Counted from the stretch's first letter, positions 40,790-51,126 are shown. The stretch: 64,000 nt of DNA from Maniola hyperantus (GCF_902806685.2 NC_048546.1:1860001-1924000); one strand, 5' to 3'. Numbers and translations: made by a program. Notes: generated by a model not told the origin, from the letters alone.

Positions 40790-41080
40790 GCTGTGATAGC
40801 CTAGTGGTTAGGAGTTTAGGACGTCCGCCTTCTAATCGGAGGTCGGGGGTTCAATCCCGGGCACGCACCTCTAACTTTTCGGAGTTATGTGCTTTTTAAT
40901 TAATTAAATATCACTTGCTTTACCGGTGAAGGAAAACATCGTGAGGAAACCTGCATGCCTGAGAGTTCTCCATAATGTTCTCAAAGGTGTGTGAAGTCTG
41001 CCAATCCGAACTCGGCCAGCGTATTGGCTTAAACCCTTCTCATTTGAGAGGAGACTCGTGCTCTGTAGTGAGTCGGTCAA
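40790..41080 (+). mobile_element. SINE-B, full-length with short head duplication
   Basis: GCTGTGATAGCCTAGTGGTT, then AGGAGTTTAGGACGTCC where most copies have AGGACGTCC. Anticodon loop CTTCTAA, B box GGTTCAATCCC. The GATGAT tail is absent. Confidence 0.75.
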
Positions 41081-41297
41081 GGGTCACAGCTATCAGCTGG
41101 TCTAGTTATCTGTAAAGGATAGCAAATTATAATGATCTCTGTCGTAAGTGGTGTGTATCTAACGGGCTAACGGTCTACACTGGCCTGTGTATACTGTGAC
41201 GTAACTAACTACATATTTAGTTTGTCATACTTGTTTTGGTTCCACGAGAGTTTGTTGCTGACGGGGTTTTGGATGATCAATTCATTTTGGTTTATAA

Positions 41298-41455
41298 AGT
41301 AGCTTATCCTTTCTTAGCGGATGCCTACGTCATAATAGCTATCTGCATACCTTTCAGCAGTTTCTGCCCGATTCGACCAGTAGTTTGAGCTGTGCGTTGA
41401 TAGATCAGTCAGTCAGTCACTCAATCAGCTTTTCCTTTAATTTATATCTGTTAAT
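41298..41455 (-). mobile_element. Hel-2, 3' end missing
   Basis: GCGGATGCCTACGTCATAAT, GAGCTGTGCGTTGATAGATC and the CAGT repeats to CTTTTCCTTTAATTTATAT. Confidence 0.65.
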
Positions 41456-41465
41456 ATATACCAGA

Positions 41466-41695
41466 CTAGCTTATCCCCACGATTTCGTCTGCGTGGACTA
41501 CACAAATTTCAATCCCCTATTTCACCTCCTTAAGAGTTGAATTTTCAAAAATCCTTTCTTAGCGGATGTCTACGTCATAATTCTGCATGCCTCAGCCCGA
41601 TCCGTCCAGTACTTTGAGCTGTGCGTTGATAGATCAGTCAGTCATTTCAATCAGTCAGTCAGTGAGCTTTTACTTTTATACGCATATATAATATA
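41466..41695 (-). mobile_element. Hel-2 Helitron-like element
   Basis: CTAG at 41466-41469, hairpin block CCACGATTTCGTCTGCGTGG, body, and TTTTACTTTTATACGCATAT at the 5' side. Two Hel-2 copies lie in tandem here. Confidence 0.65.
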
Positions 41696-41948
41696 TAGAA
41701 CTGCACTAAATCCCACAACTAATTTTAATTATCTTTTACTTTTGGTATACCTAACTGAAGTGCCAGCTGAAAACTTAGGACTTTGCGCAATCCATAGATT
41801 AATTATTGGCTTCGCTACGCTCAATCATTAGAATTTCAATAAAACCTATCAATATTCAACATTGACTGCAGTCAGTAACATTTGACGCTGTCCTAATTAA
41901 AATTTAAACGCAGTGACTCATTCGATTGGTATGTACACTTTACATACC
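41696..41948. other. Unassigned interval
   Basis: Nothing recognised. Confidence 0.4.
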
Positions 41949-41951
41949 TAA

Positions 41952-42277
41952 GATTGGGGGCACACGATGCGTTGCGACGCCGCACCGCAAAGATTTCACC
42001 GTATCAGCGGGCACACGAGCGGTGCGGCGCCGCAACGTTGTTATGTCGCAGTGGCGCCGTAGCATCGTTGGACAGTCAGTTAATAAAAACAACTGAGCTG
42101 TGCCGCTCCGACGTCGCAATGCATCCTCTCCCCGCCTCGTCTCGGTGGTTGCAAGTCCGGTGCGGCGCCGGAGCGCATCGTGTGACACGCCACAGATATT
42201 TCTATGTAAGACGACGCAGCGACACCGGTCCGGCGCCGCACCGCCGCGCCGCCGCAACGCATCGTGTGCACCCGCTC
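41952..42277. mobile_element. GC-rich PIF/Harbinger-like MITE
   Basis: 326 bp, flanked by TAA at 41949-41951 and 42278-42280. The TIRs read GATTGGGGGCACACGATGCG and GAGCGGGTGCACACGATGCG, continuing TTGCG. A 3-bp TAA/TTA duplication fits PIF/Harbinger. Inside are palindromic GGTGCGGCGCCGCA-type units and a degenerate internal copy of the TIR (GCGGGCACACGAGCGGTGCG near 42017). Four overlapping open frames are GC-driven artefacts. Confidence 0.75.
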
Positions 42278-42280
42278 TAA

Positions 42281-42934
42281 TACTCGTACCTACCTATTTG
42301 TTTTAATTACAAAAACATAACTTTTACCAGTTGATATTTAAATCATAGCGTATTGTTTTCTTCTCTTAGATTTCCATAGAGTAGCTTTTTGCTAGCTTAG
42401 CTAAAACATTCCAAAAACAAATCCTAATACATGCCTAATACTTATCTAGATTTTAATAATATTTTAATCGGAAAGGGTAAATTCACCGCTGAGAGGCCGA
42501 GACTGTTTCCATCGGTTGAGATATGTTGTGGCCGTATGGTAATAATTAAATGCGGCCACGGTGGAAGATGTTTATTGAGAGCCGGCTTATGATCTACTCT
42601 CCTTATGGACTAACAATACCAATAAAGAAATCTTACATACTATTGTTTAAATCTTAAACTACCTAACCTACATAATTTTGCATCACCTCTCTTTCAATCC
42701 GATGTGCAGGCAACCTACTTCGATATATTGAGTTGCATTTCTATGTTACAGCTAATATGAACATGCTACGTTTAAACTGACAATTCGTACATATTACACG
42801 GTATAAGACGTCTCATTAGACACAATTTGCTGTAATTGCTGTTTTTGCTGCGACGCCGTCGAATTAACTCTTATTCAAAAATAATAATGTAGACTGGCAA
42901 TATCATTGAAATGATTTTCATCGACTAAAATAGA
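42281..42934. other. Unassigned ~650 bp
   Basis: Mostly unique-looking AT-rich DNA. No coding signal. Confidence 0.45.
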
Positions 42935-43030
42935 TGATACCCGCGAATTCCTCCTCCTGGATATAGGTTCCAATCTCGCGAGAACTCTTTGATTTTCGGG
43001 GATAAAAATAGTTTATGTATTAAGTATGGG
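42935..43030 (-). mobile_element. Hel-1, degraded 3' half
   Basis: TAGATGATACCCGCGAATTC, GAACTCTTTGATTTTCGGGG and ATAAAAATAGTTTATGT. Confidence 0.5.
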
Positions 43031-43048
43031 TATTTAAGCGATTTTTGG

Positions 43049-43264
43049 CGACGTCCGTGGCGCAGTGGTAAACGCTGTGGTCTTATTAGTCCCGGGTTCG
43101 ATTCCTGGCAGAGATTTAGAATTTAATAATTTCTAAATTTCTGGTCTGGTGGGAGGCTTCGGCCGTGGCTAGTTACTACGCTGCCGGCAAAGCTGTGCTG
43201 CCAAGCGATTTAGCGTTCCGGTACGATGCCGTGTAGAAACCAAAGGGGCATGGGTTTATTAAAC
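43049..43264 (+). mobile_element. SINE-C, 3'-truncated
   Basis: CCGTGGCGCAGTGGTAAACG (A box), CGGGTTCGATTCCTGG (B box), TTTCTGGTCTGGTGGGAGGC and CAAGCGATTTAGCGTTCCGG to GGGCATGGGTTTATT. The usual CATCATCACTTACCACCAGG end is missing because MITE-M1 follows. Confidence 0.75.
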
Positions 43265-43265
43265 G

Positions 43266-43395
43266 GGCTTTGTAGAGCGTTGTCTCTGTCATTCATACCT
43301 TACTCATATACGACGTTTTGTCGGTCTCAACGACAGGGAAAACCGTTATCCTCTGTCTAAAGGTCGATGTACAATATTTTCTGCCGAGTACTGTA
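43266..43395. mobile_element. MITE-M1, copy 3
   Basis: GGCTTTGTAGAGCGTTGTCT, GTCTCAACGACAGGGA and CTAAAGGTCGATGTACAATA. The left TIR is lost. Confidence 0.6.
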
Positions 43396-43783
43396 CCTTA
43401 GTTACTATCGCAATCAAATTGTCGATGTCGATATTTATTTCGTAAATTGTTTTCATTAAATATTCCAAATTATTAATCTTCGATATTATTAACTTTTAAT
43501 TGGATAATTTTGGCAATTTTCTCGCAATTTGGAACATTGCTTCTGAGAATGCTAAAGTGAGAGGCAATTGATTAATTACGATCCCGCTTCCCGTTTTGCC
43601 TCTCTACGGGAAACTAATAAAATAATATATAAAAAAAGTTGATTTATTTGTTTTCACCTGTAAAATGCCCGTTAGATAAGAAAATTTTATAGTCGTATTT
43701 TTGGATCGGTAAGTTGGACTGATAATAAATCTATCTATGAAAGAAAGATATAAAAATTTATTTCATGTAGGCTTGAAGCCTAT
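43396..43783. other. Unassigned interval
   Basis: AT-rich; nothing recognised. Confidence 0.4.
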
Positions 43784-44010
43784 CACTACTCCTATTATAA
43801 TTGCGAAAGTGCGTTTGTTTATTAGTTTGTTGGTTTGTCCTTCAATCACGTCGCAACGGAGCAACGGATCGACGTGTTTTTTTGCATGGGTATAGTTTAA
43901 GACCTGGATGTCGCGGGTTTATCAAATAAAGATTTATATTTTTTTGGAAAATCCACGGGAAAAGACAGTCACCGCGGGACACGGATGAAGTCGCGGGCAA
44001 CAGCTACTAG
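43784..44010 (+). mobile_element. Hel-1 Helitron-like element
   Basis: TCACTACTCCTATTATAATT after A; ends AAGTCGCGGGCAACAGCTAC, then TAG, with a one-base insertion in the terminus. The middle is diverged. Confidence 0.65.
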
Positions 44011-44216
44011 CTATAAAATAAATATCAGGGGGTTTTCTGGGAAAAATAAGTAAATAAAATTGAAAGCTTTCTCCGCCCGCCCTAATACTGCTTCCGCGCT
44101 TTGAAGGGCGTCCGTGTCCTTTACTGTTAATAATTTACAAAGTTCACAGGCCGATTGCGATTTTAAAGCCCCAGTCAAACAAAGCGTGACGATAGCTATT
44201 GAACGAAAGAAAAAAA

Positions 44217-44560
44217 GAAAACCGGCCAAATGCGAGTCAGGCTCGCGCAATGAAGGTTCCGTACTACAGTCGTATTTTTTCGACGTTTTGCACGATACTT
44301 TAAAAAACTATGATGCATAAAAATAAATAAAAATCTGTTTTAGAATGTACAAGTGCAGACCTTTCATATGATACCCCACTTGATATAGTCACTTACTTCG
44401 AAAGTTGAAAATACTAATTATTAGTTCATGACAACAATTTAATTTTTTTTGTGTGATCTAACCCGGTTTTCAGATTTTTCTCCAAATGTCAGCTATAAGA
44501 TCTACCTACCTGCCAAATTTCATGATTCTAGGTCAACGGGAAGTACCCTGTAGGTTTCTT

Positions 44561-44591
<31 letters not shown>

Positions 44592-44669
44592 TGACAGACA
44601 GACAGACAGACAACAAAGTGATCCTATAAGGGTTCCGTTTTTCCTTTTGAGGTACGGAACCCTAAAAAA
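44217..44669 (+). repeat. R3 repeat with expanded GACA tract
   Basis: ACCGGCCAAATGCGAGTCAG to GTACGGAACCCTAAAAA. The GACA tract has about 11 units here against 2-4 in other copies. Confidence 0.75.
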
Positions 44670-45363
44670 CGTTTATTTTTCAGAAAAAGGAAAGTTTTAA
44701 ACCACCCTGAAAAAAGTGACCCGCTTCGCGGGGCGGGGCTCCTTGTGACTGTATTTTCCTTTATCACAAATTTAATTTATGGGGTTAGTGAGTGGAAGGG
44801 GGGGGGGGAAGAATTGGTTTTTCGCTGGAACCATGTCTCATTTACATTTGATGTATATTTAAGTCAAAATATACCATCAGCTCGAAACTTCAGTCTAGTG
44901 CTGACGTCACTAAAATGGCGGCCACGTGCTTTAACAATTTGCGAGGCTTATAGTGTTAAAATTTTTAAAAGCTGCTCTAGGCAAGTTTCCGTTGCACGTT
45001 GTGTCTGTCCAAGACTTTATTAATTATACAGGCTTCTCTCCGGCGCAGTTGGGAGTCATTTTGAGAATTATTTATGGACATCTTTCCTAGATTCAAGTGA
45101 CAGTTAAGTGATTTGACGATGGGATGGCCGAGTTCACCCAAGAAAAAGCAACTTTTAAAAAGTTCATTCATTTTTTAACGACTCCATAAGAAGAGCTACT
45201 TATTAAATTTGCCATACCTACATTCTTATGTTATTTATTTAATTTAGAGTTTTTTTTAATTTCATCTCATGGCTTTTCATGTTCAGAAGGTCTCCTGATT
45301 TATTCGTTTTTTCAAAATTTTCATTTGCCCTTATGTAGCGGTACCAGGTTTCTATTAGGCACT
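44670..45363. other. Unassigned ~690 bp
   Basis: A G-run at 44800-44809, TGCTGACGTCACTAAAATGG near 44900 and CGTTGTGTCTGTCC near 44997, which also occurs near 52376. No gene recognised; the 92-codon frame at 44745-45023 has no domain. Confidence 0.4.
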
Positions 45364-45657
45364 GTACCCGTAGTACAAGATTTTACGTCTCACCAAACCA
45401 AACCAAATTCGAGAGTCGAAATATTTCCGCGTTACAGTAAACTGGATCTTAACTGCCTTGTTTTAAAGCTCAAGTTTGTCTACACTTCTACAGCCAGCGC
45501 TCCAAGCGGAAACATTGCGAAATTAAAATCAGTGGCATTGAATATTTGACTTCAATTCAAGGCTGTTTAGGTCCATTTTACTGTGACGCGGAAGTAGAGT
45601 TTCGACTCTCGAATTTGGTTTGGTTTGGTGAGACGTAAAATCTTGTACTACGGGTAC
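45364..45657. mobile_element. MITE-G, copy 2
   Basis: TIRs GTACCCGTAGTACAAGATTT at both ends. Nearly identical to 7787-8082, differing by a few substitutions, a TTTGG unit and an AGAG indel. Confidence 0.8.
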
Positions 45658-45783
45658 TGAGCTTAGTTTTAACTTTACATGTCGTATAGTATTTATTATG
45701 AAAATAGATATGACACATACAGATAAACAGACGGACTGGACGATGGTCTCTTTGTTTTGCTTTGAATTGGTTTATCCATATAA

Positions 45784-45996
45784 GCTGTGATAGCCTAGTG
45801 GTTAGGACGTCCGCCTTCTAATTGGAGGTCGGGGTTTCGATCCCGGGTACGAACCGGAGTTATGTGAATTTTAGTTAATTAAATATCACTTGTTTTAACG
45901 GTGAAGGAAAACATCGTGAGGTAACCTGCATTCCTTAGAGTTCTCCATAATGTTCTCAAAGGTGTGTGAAGTCTACCAATCCGCACATGGCCATGG
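45784..45996 (+). mobile_element. SINE-B joined to a SINE-C tail
   Basis: SINE-B from GCTGTGATAGCCTAGTGGTT to ATCCGCACATGGCCATGG, where it switches without a gap to SINE-C sequence. Confidence 0.7.
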
Positions 45997-46110
45997 TTTA
46001 ATAATCACTGCCATACCCCTTGCAGGTTAGCCCGCTTCCATCTTAGACTGCATCATCACTTGCCACCAGGTGAGATTGCAGTCAAGGACTAACTTGTATC
46101 TGAATAATAA
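45997..46110 (+). mobile_element. SINE-C 3' end
   Basis: TTTAATAATCACTGCCATAC, ATCATCACTTGCCACCAGGT and ACTTGTATCTGAATAATAAA: the SINE-C tail. Confidence 0.7.
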
Positions 46111-46364
46111 ATATTATAAATAAAAATAGAGAGTGGCAGACAAAGCCGATTCTTCAGGGGCGTGCCAAAAAGTTGCGCCTTAAGTGAGCAATTTATATCC
46201 ATCCATAGCCCATCCATGCCATTTTCATAATTTGGGGAAGTGATTCCCTTGAAATATCGTAGACATACTGTAAGTGGAATTATGGGAAGCATGAACTAAC
46301 GAAGATTCTTTATTTATTATCTAAAAGATAGAGCGGCTATTTGAAATATTTTGACATAAAAAAA
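46111..46364. other. Unassigned interval
   Basis: Nothing recognised. Confidence 0.4.
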
Positions 46365-46500
46365 AATCAAACTTCAAATAGTTTATTCAAAATAGGTAAT
46401 AAATAACTCTTTTTGATGGTCGGTTGCAGGATTTGTAAATTATAGTCATATAGTGGTGATAATTTATCACGCGAACTTAAAACTAAAGCTACAAAATTTA
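46365..46500 (-). mobile_element. LINE-J1 3' UTR, minus
   Basis: TTATTCAAAATAGGTAATAA, TAGTGGTGATAATTTATCAC and ACTTAAAACTAAAGCTACAA are the complement of 33040-33145. Confidence 0.65.
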
Positions 46501-46569
46501 GGCTTATTCCGTTTATTCATCCTAAAACAGCTACTCTAGGGTGTAAGTGTAGGTACATCTATCCAACCC

Positions 46570-46654
46570 GAAATTAAAATTCAAAATCAAAGAGTTTGTA
46601 TGGAATTTTCAGTAATGTAAATCTACACGAACAAGATCGCGTGGCATCATCTAG
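46570..46654 (+). mobile_element. Hel-1 remnant
   Basis: AAATCAAAGAGTTTGTATGG ... GATCGCGTGGCATCATCTAG before T: a degraded 3' half. Confidence 0.45.
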
Positions 46655-46712
46655 TGTCCTTTATGCTAAGTTCGCTCCTTCATATTAAAATGCTACCCAC
46701 ATACAGGATTCA

Positions 46713-46924
46713 TCACTACATAATATTTTAAATGCGAGTGTGTTTGTTTGTCCTTCAATCACGTCGCAACGGAGCAACGGATTGGCGTGATATTTTGCGT
46801 GGGTATAGTTGAAGACCTGGAAAGTGACATGAGCTGCTTTTTATCCGGGGTAAAATGCGTTTACACGGGATTTTTACTAAACTAAATCCACGCGGACGAG
46901 TTCACGTATATGCATCATGTATAG
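46713..46924 (+). mobile_element. Hel-1, degraded 3' end
   Basis: TCACTACATAATATTTTAAA after A, then the Hel-1 blocks. The end reads CACGCGGACGAGTTCACG and lacks CTAG. Confidence 0.6.
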
Positions 46925-46961
46925 GGTTCTTATATTATGTTCTAAGCTTTCATATTGTATT

Positions 46962-47183
46962 GCTACATTTATTATAAATGCGAAAGTGTGTTTGTTTGTT
47001 GGTTTGTTGGTTTGTCCTTCAATCACGTCGCAACGGTGCAACGGATTGAAGTGATTTTTGTACGGGTATAGATAAAGACCTGGAGAGTGACATAGGCTAC
47101 TTTTTATCCCGGAAAATCAAAGAGTTCCCACGGGATTTTCAAAAATCTAATTCCACGCGGACGAAGTCGCGGGCATCAGCTAG
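46962..47183 (+). mobile_element. Hel-1, 5' end diverged
   Basis: TTATTATAAATGCGAAAGTG through GACCTGGAGAGTGACATAGG to GTCGCGGGCATCAGCTAG before T. Confidence 0.75.
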
Positions 47184-47387
47184 TATTATTATAAGTGAGA
47201 AAGGCACGTATTCTAATAAAAACTAGCACTCAGAGTTATTGGCGAAGGCGAGATGAAAATATTATGTTACTCAATAGAATCGGGCTGCTCGCGGCGCCCG
47301 CTCTCTGTTCACATGTAAAAGAGGTTTATTTTAATAAAAGGAAATGTCGTACAAAGTATATAACATAAACATTGATGTAGGAGGAAT

Positions 47388-47520
47388 CTAAATCTAAATA
47401 TTAAAAGGAAAAGTTGACTGACGGACTGACTAAACGCACAGTTCAGACTACTGAATTAATCGGGCTAAATGTTGACATGCAGATAGCTATTATGACGTAG
47501 AGATCCGCTAAGAAAAGACA
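47388..47520 (+). mobile_element. Hel-2, 3'-truncated
   Basis: TCTAAATATTAAAAGGAAAA through TGCAGATAGCTATTATGACG to ATCCGCTAAGAAAAG. It then jumps to a Hel-1-like TCTTTGATTTTGCTGGATAA. Confidence 0.6.
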
Positions 47521-47675
47521 AAATCCGGTAAAAAATCTTTGATTTTGCTGGATAAAATGTCCTCCTAGACATAGCGGTTTGAGTTGTACGTTGATGTTAG
47601 TTAGTCAGTTCCTACTTTAAATTTAATACGTGCGTGTAATTAAGTAGTGCCTAACATATTTTTTTTTCATTTCAG

Positions 47676-47728
47676 GTAGGATTTTCAACATTACTACGCC
47701 TTACCTTTTTATTTTCGTGAGGAAAATG
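47676..47728 (+). other. Candidate host exon ending in ATG
   Basis: A 53 bp segment between a strong acceptor (long T-run then CATTTCAG, ending 47675) and a strong donor GTAAGT (47729-47734). Its last three bases are ATG in the context GAAAATG, so a start codon would be split directly from the rest of the protein by an intron. That layout occurs in real genes. The sequence recurs nowhere else in the window. No transcript evidence is available. Confidence 0.3.
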
Positions 47729-47734
47729 GTAAGT

Positions 47735-47958
47735 TTTTTTTACAATAATTTATTAAAAGACCTTCTCGAAAAGAGTGCCACTCTACACACGGTCTAGCTC
47801 AAGAGCGTGGCTAATAAATACTTTAGATAACAAATTTAGAAATGAACTAACTAGATTTAATTTAAAATATAAGCTAAAATCCTATTATATTAACAAATTG
47901 TAATGATCCCCATTTTTGTATGAAATGTAATGTAATAAGGGTTTCTATAAACAATTTA
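47735..47958. other. Unassigned interval
   Basis: Nothing recognised. Confidence 0.4.
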
Positions 47959-48149
47959 TCTGTATTTTATGTATATAAAAATGAATCGCTGAATGTGTTG
48001 CTAAGCGCAAATCTCGAGAACAGCTGAACCGATTTCGCCAATTCTTTTTTTAAAATTTTCCTTGAAGTACGAGGATGGTTCTTACGCAGAGAAAAATTAA
48101 AAAATTAGAATTGACTGTTAGGCGGTATGAGTTTCGCCGGGTCTGCTAG
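47959..48149 (+). mobile_element. Hel-4 Helitron-like element
   Basis: Starts TCTGTATTTTATGTATATAA after A. Ends with a hairpin made by GGCG and CGCC around a TATGAGTTT loop, then GGGTCTGCTAG before T. The body (AAATCTCGAGAACAGCTGAA, CCGATTTCG) differs from Hel-1 to Hel-3. A partial reverse copy is at 51415-51525. Confidence 0.65.
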
Positions 48150-48320
48150 TAGTGTAGTAAATAAATTGTACAGTAGACGTAAGGGTACTATAGAGTCATA
48201 AACTGTTTTTATATTCGTGCGTAACCCGCGTTTCCTTTAAGAAACTCCCATTTAGCTGACAGGCAGGCAGGAATCCCTTTTCATTATGCACGTAGTAAGG
48301 ACGTTGTAGCTCAGTAGCTC
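48150..48320. other. Unassigned interval
   Basis: Nothing recognised. Confidence 0.35.
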
Positions 48321-48590
48321 AACGGGTTGCGAAGCTGAAGTGGCAATGGGCAGGGCACATAGTTCGTACAACCGATAGACGTTGGGGTCCCACTCCCAAG
48401 GTGCTGGAATGGCGACCTCGCACCGGAAGACGCAGTGTTGGAAGACTTCCCACTAGGTGGACGGACGACATCAGACGAGTCGCAGGGAGCCGCTGGATTC
48501 AGGCGGCGCAAGACCGTGGCGTGTGGAAATCCCTACAAGAGACCTATGTCCAGCAGTGGACGGCTATCGGTTGATGATGATGATGAAGGA
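48321..48590 (+). pseudogene. RTE-type LINE C-terminus and tail
   Basis: Coding for residues like RRSVGRLPTRWTDDIRRVAG, then SRWIQAAQDRGVW and YVQQWTAIG. The tail CGGTTGATGATGATGATGAA follows. Only the last ~85 codons survive. The longer frame at 48457-48957 is in the wrong phase. Confidence 0.75.
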
Positions 48591-48643
48591 CGTTGAAGGC
48601 ATAACCTCCTTGCTACGTTACATTATTAATGTATCTAGTGTAG

Positions 48644-48795
48644 CTCGCGACAGATCGAGATGGCAATCGGGGAGGGAACGCCCCGCACACCCGCACAGCC
48701 CCCGTGCTAACCCGATTCGGACGAGCGCGAGTCATGGTCGGGTGTGCGGAGGGTCCACCCCTCTCATACCCCGATTGCCATTTCAACCTGTGGCG
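48644..48795. mobile_element. MITE with ATGGCAATCGGGG ends
   Basis: ATGGCAATCGGGGAGGGAAC at the left; its partner TACCCCGATTGCCATTT lies at the right. CGCACACCCG / CGGGTGTGCG pair further in. A single end recurs at 63868-63917. Confidence 0.6.
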
Positions 48796-49145
48796 CACTA
48801 TAGGTATACAGAAACATTAATTCGGGTCTCATCAAGACCTTATTCTACCATTTCTATTTATGTGCACGCCCTTGAGATGGTTTTTCCTGATTACAATTAC
48901 ACGTCAGCTGATAATTATAAAGTAAAAGATGATTATCACTTGCCATGTAATGTGTAATTAGCGTATAAACAAGTAGATGAATAGCAAATGAACCTGCATC
49001 GCGCTAATGATAATTGTTAATTGCGCGCTTGTATAAGGCTGGCATGTGATTAGTTAAATATCGATAAAGGCGTTATTTTATCGATAAATATTTACTTAAT
49101 AACTACATTGGTACTGATTCTGAGCACAACCCTGAGCAAAAACTT
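48796..49145. other. Unassigned interval
   Basis: Nothing recognised. Confidence 0.4.
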
Positions 49146-49485
49146 GACGACCTCCCTGGCGCAGTGGTGAGCGCTGTGGTCTTAATAGTGGAAGGTCCCG
49201 GGTTCGATTTCTGGCAGGGGTTTGGAATTTTATAATTTCTAAATTTCTGGTCTGGTCTGGTGGGAGGCTTCGGCCGTGGCTAGTTACCACCCTACCGGCA
49301 AAGCCGTGCCGCCAAGCGATTTAGCGTTCCGGTACGATGCCGTGTAGCAACCAAAGGGGTATGGGTTTAATAAAAACTGGCATACCCCTTCCAGGTTAGC
49401 CCGCTATCATCTTAGACTGCATCATCACTTACCACCAGGTGAGATTGCAGTCAAGGGCTAACCTGTATCTGAATTAAAAAAAAAA
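49146..49485 (+). mobile_element. SINE-C, full-length
   Basis: Head GACCTCCCTGGCGCAGTGGT (A box region), B box GGGTTCGATTTCTGG, body with CAAGCGATTTAGCGTTCCGG and CATACCCCTTCCAGGTTAGC, end ACCTGTATCTGAATTAAAAA. It is the reference copy for this window. Confidence 0.8.
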
Positions 49486-49494
49486 CAACCTAAT

Positions 49495-49570
49495 TTTCGA
49501 GTATTCGCATCCTTCTTCATCTTCTTACATCTTCTTGTAATATGAAAAGGACAGACCCAGTTTGAAAAAA
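49495..49570 (+). repeat. Repeat Q left-end fragment
   Basis: TCGAGTATTCGCATCCTTCT and GAAAAGGACAGACCCAGTTT match 15427-15490. Confidence 0.5.
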
Positions 49571-49585
49571 TTAATTTGTTTTATA

Positions 49586-49847
49586 ATAGCTTATGCTCGC
49601 GATTTTGTCCGCGTGGACTACACAATTTTCAACCCCTATTTCAAAAATAACTATTCCCCTTGGGAGTTGAATTTTCAAAAATCCTTTATAACGGATGCCT
49701 ACGTCATAATAACTATCTGCATGCCAAATTTCAATTCGATCCGTCCAGTAGTTTGAGCTGTGCGTTGATAGTGATAGATAGATATTCAGTCAGTCAATCA
49801 GTCACTCAGTCAGTCAGTCAGTCACCTTTTCCTTTTATATATTTAGA
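49586..49847 (-). mobile_element. Hel-2, CTAG mutated
   Basis: Minus strand start TCTAAATATATAAAAGGAAA after A. The 3' end reads ATAATAGCTTATGCTCGCG where others have CTAG. Confidence 0.65.
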
Positions 49848-49888
49848 TTTCGTTTCATTTACATATTTGGGGTTTATATTTGGTACTA

Positions 49889-49978
49889 CATGCCGCTTCC
49901 ATCTTAGGCTGTATCGTCACTTACCACCAGGTGAGATTTCACTAACTTGTATCTAAATAAAAATAAAAATAAATATAC
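49889..49978 (+). mobile_element. SINE-C tail fragment
   Basis: CGCTTCCATCTTAGGCTGTA and TTACCACCAGGTGAGATTTC to AAATAAAAATAAAAATAAAT. Confidence 0.6.
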
Positions 49979-50352
49979 ATTTTGCGGCTCTACATTTTGA
50001 ATAACATAACAAAATAAACACACTGACACTACATTAGTGTCTATTTACCTTAGATGAATTATTCTATTTACATTGCACTCGGCCCGTACGAAGCCGATAT
50101 ACGATATACGATATACAATACTTACTACCTGTAACCTACCTACTTTGCTTACCTGACTGAGTTGGAATTCCTAGATTACCAAGACGTGCCGAGCCAGTCA
50201 TGCGTGACGTCCTAAACGTTGCACGCCCGATTCCCCGATAGGAATCCTTTGCGACATTCATGGATCCTTTGCAGCCATAAATTCCTATTTACTGAGCCTT
50301 AAAATATTTTACTGTTGAAGAAAATGTTTTTAGATTGCATCAGATTTCTTTT
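49979..50352. other. Unassigned interval
   Basis: Contains CGATATACGATATACGATAT (about 50095-50115), a short tandem. No gene. Confidence 0.4.
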
Positions 50353-50680
50353 TTTAACCGACTTCCAAAAAGGAAGTGGTTTATTATAGTTTACCCACCC
50401 GTGTTGATGTAGGGTACAGCACTCCTAAACTGGATTTAGGAACTGCGGATGATGCAATATTATTTTTGGTGCCAAGCATAGACTACACCATTGAATGTCG
50501 GATCCCAACTTCTCAATCCTGATGCTGCTAGGTACTGAACTCCTAGGGATTCGGGAATTTCTGATGGTGAATTGATATTTTTAGGTACCAAGCAACGGCT
50601 TCATTATAACAGTCTAATTCCAGATGCATGGTACAGCACTTCTAAACTATAGAGATTCAGGAACAGTTCCTGGTGAAATT
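50353..50680 (+). repeat. ACCGACTTCC-type repeat, longest copy
   Basis: TTAACCGACTTCCAAAAAGG, then two loosely repeated segments (GGGTACAGCACTCCTAAACT and GGTACAGCACTTCTAAACTA about 225 bp apart). Unknown class. Confidence 0.5.
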
Positions 50681-50696
50681 CTATTCTATTCTATTC

Positions 50697-50790
50697 TAAA
50701 AATTATAAAATTCCAAACCCCTGCCGAGAATCGAACCCGGGACCCCTCCCCACTAATAAGACAACTGCACTTACCACGTAGCGTAAAAAG
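50697..50790 (-). mobile_element. SINE-C head, minus
   Basis: AAAATTATAAAATTCCAAAC, CGAGAATCGAACCCGGGACC (B box) and CCACTAATAAGACAACTGCA. It follows an ATTCT repeat (50684-50698). Confidence 0.65.
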
Positions 50791-51126
50791 GTGAAGGGGT
50801 TTTTTTAAAATTTACTTCAGAAATTGCCAAAGGAACTAAAAAATAACGCCCAAAGTATACTTGAATCCAATAACTGTGCAAAGCGTACAAGGATTAAAAA
50901 ATATGTCCGCCTTTGTAAATTATCGCCACTGCAGTTAGGTTTCTTAATAATTCGACTTGACTAATGGTTTTTGGTGGGATTAAACTCGTGTACGTCCAGC
51001 TTCTGGGTAAGTACAGTTTTAATACGTTCCGCGAATTTATGCAGGAACTAACGCTGTGGATCGTAAATTATGTAGTTTTGAGAGCAAGGTAAAGTATCCA
51101 GTGAACAGCTGAACGAGTGTACGGTG
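50791..51126. other. Unassigned interval
   Basis: Nothing recognised. Confidence 0.4.

Noticed and set aside
41940..42306. Four overlapping open frames of 63-108 codons
   Set aside because: They lie on both strands of one GC-rich MITE; lack of stops follows from its composition.
48457..48957. 166-codon frame
   Set aside because: It reads the RTE LINE end in the wrong phase and then a MITE; the RTE protein motifs lie in another frame.
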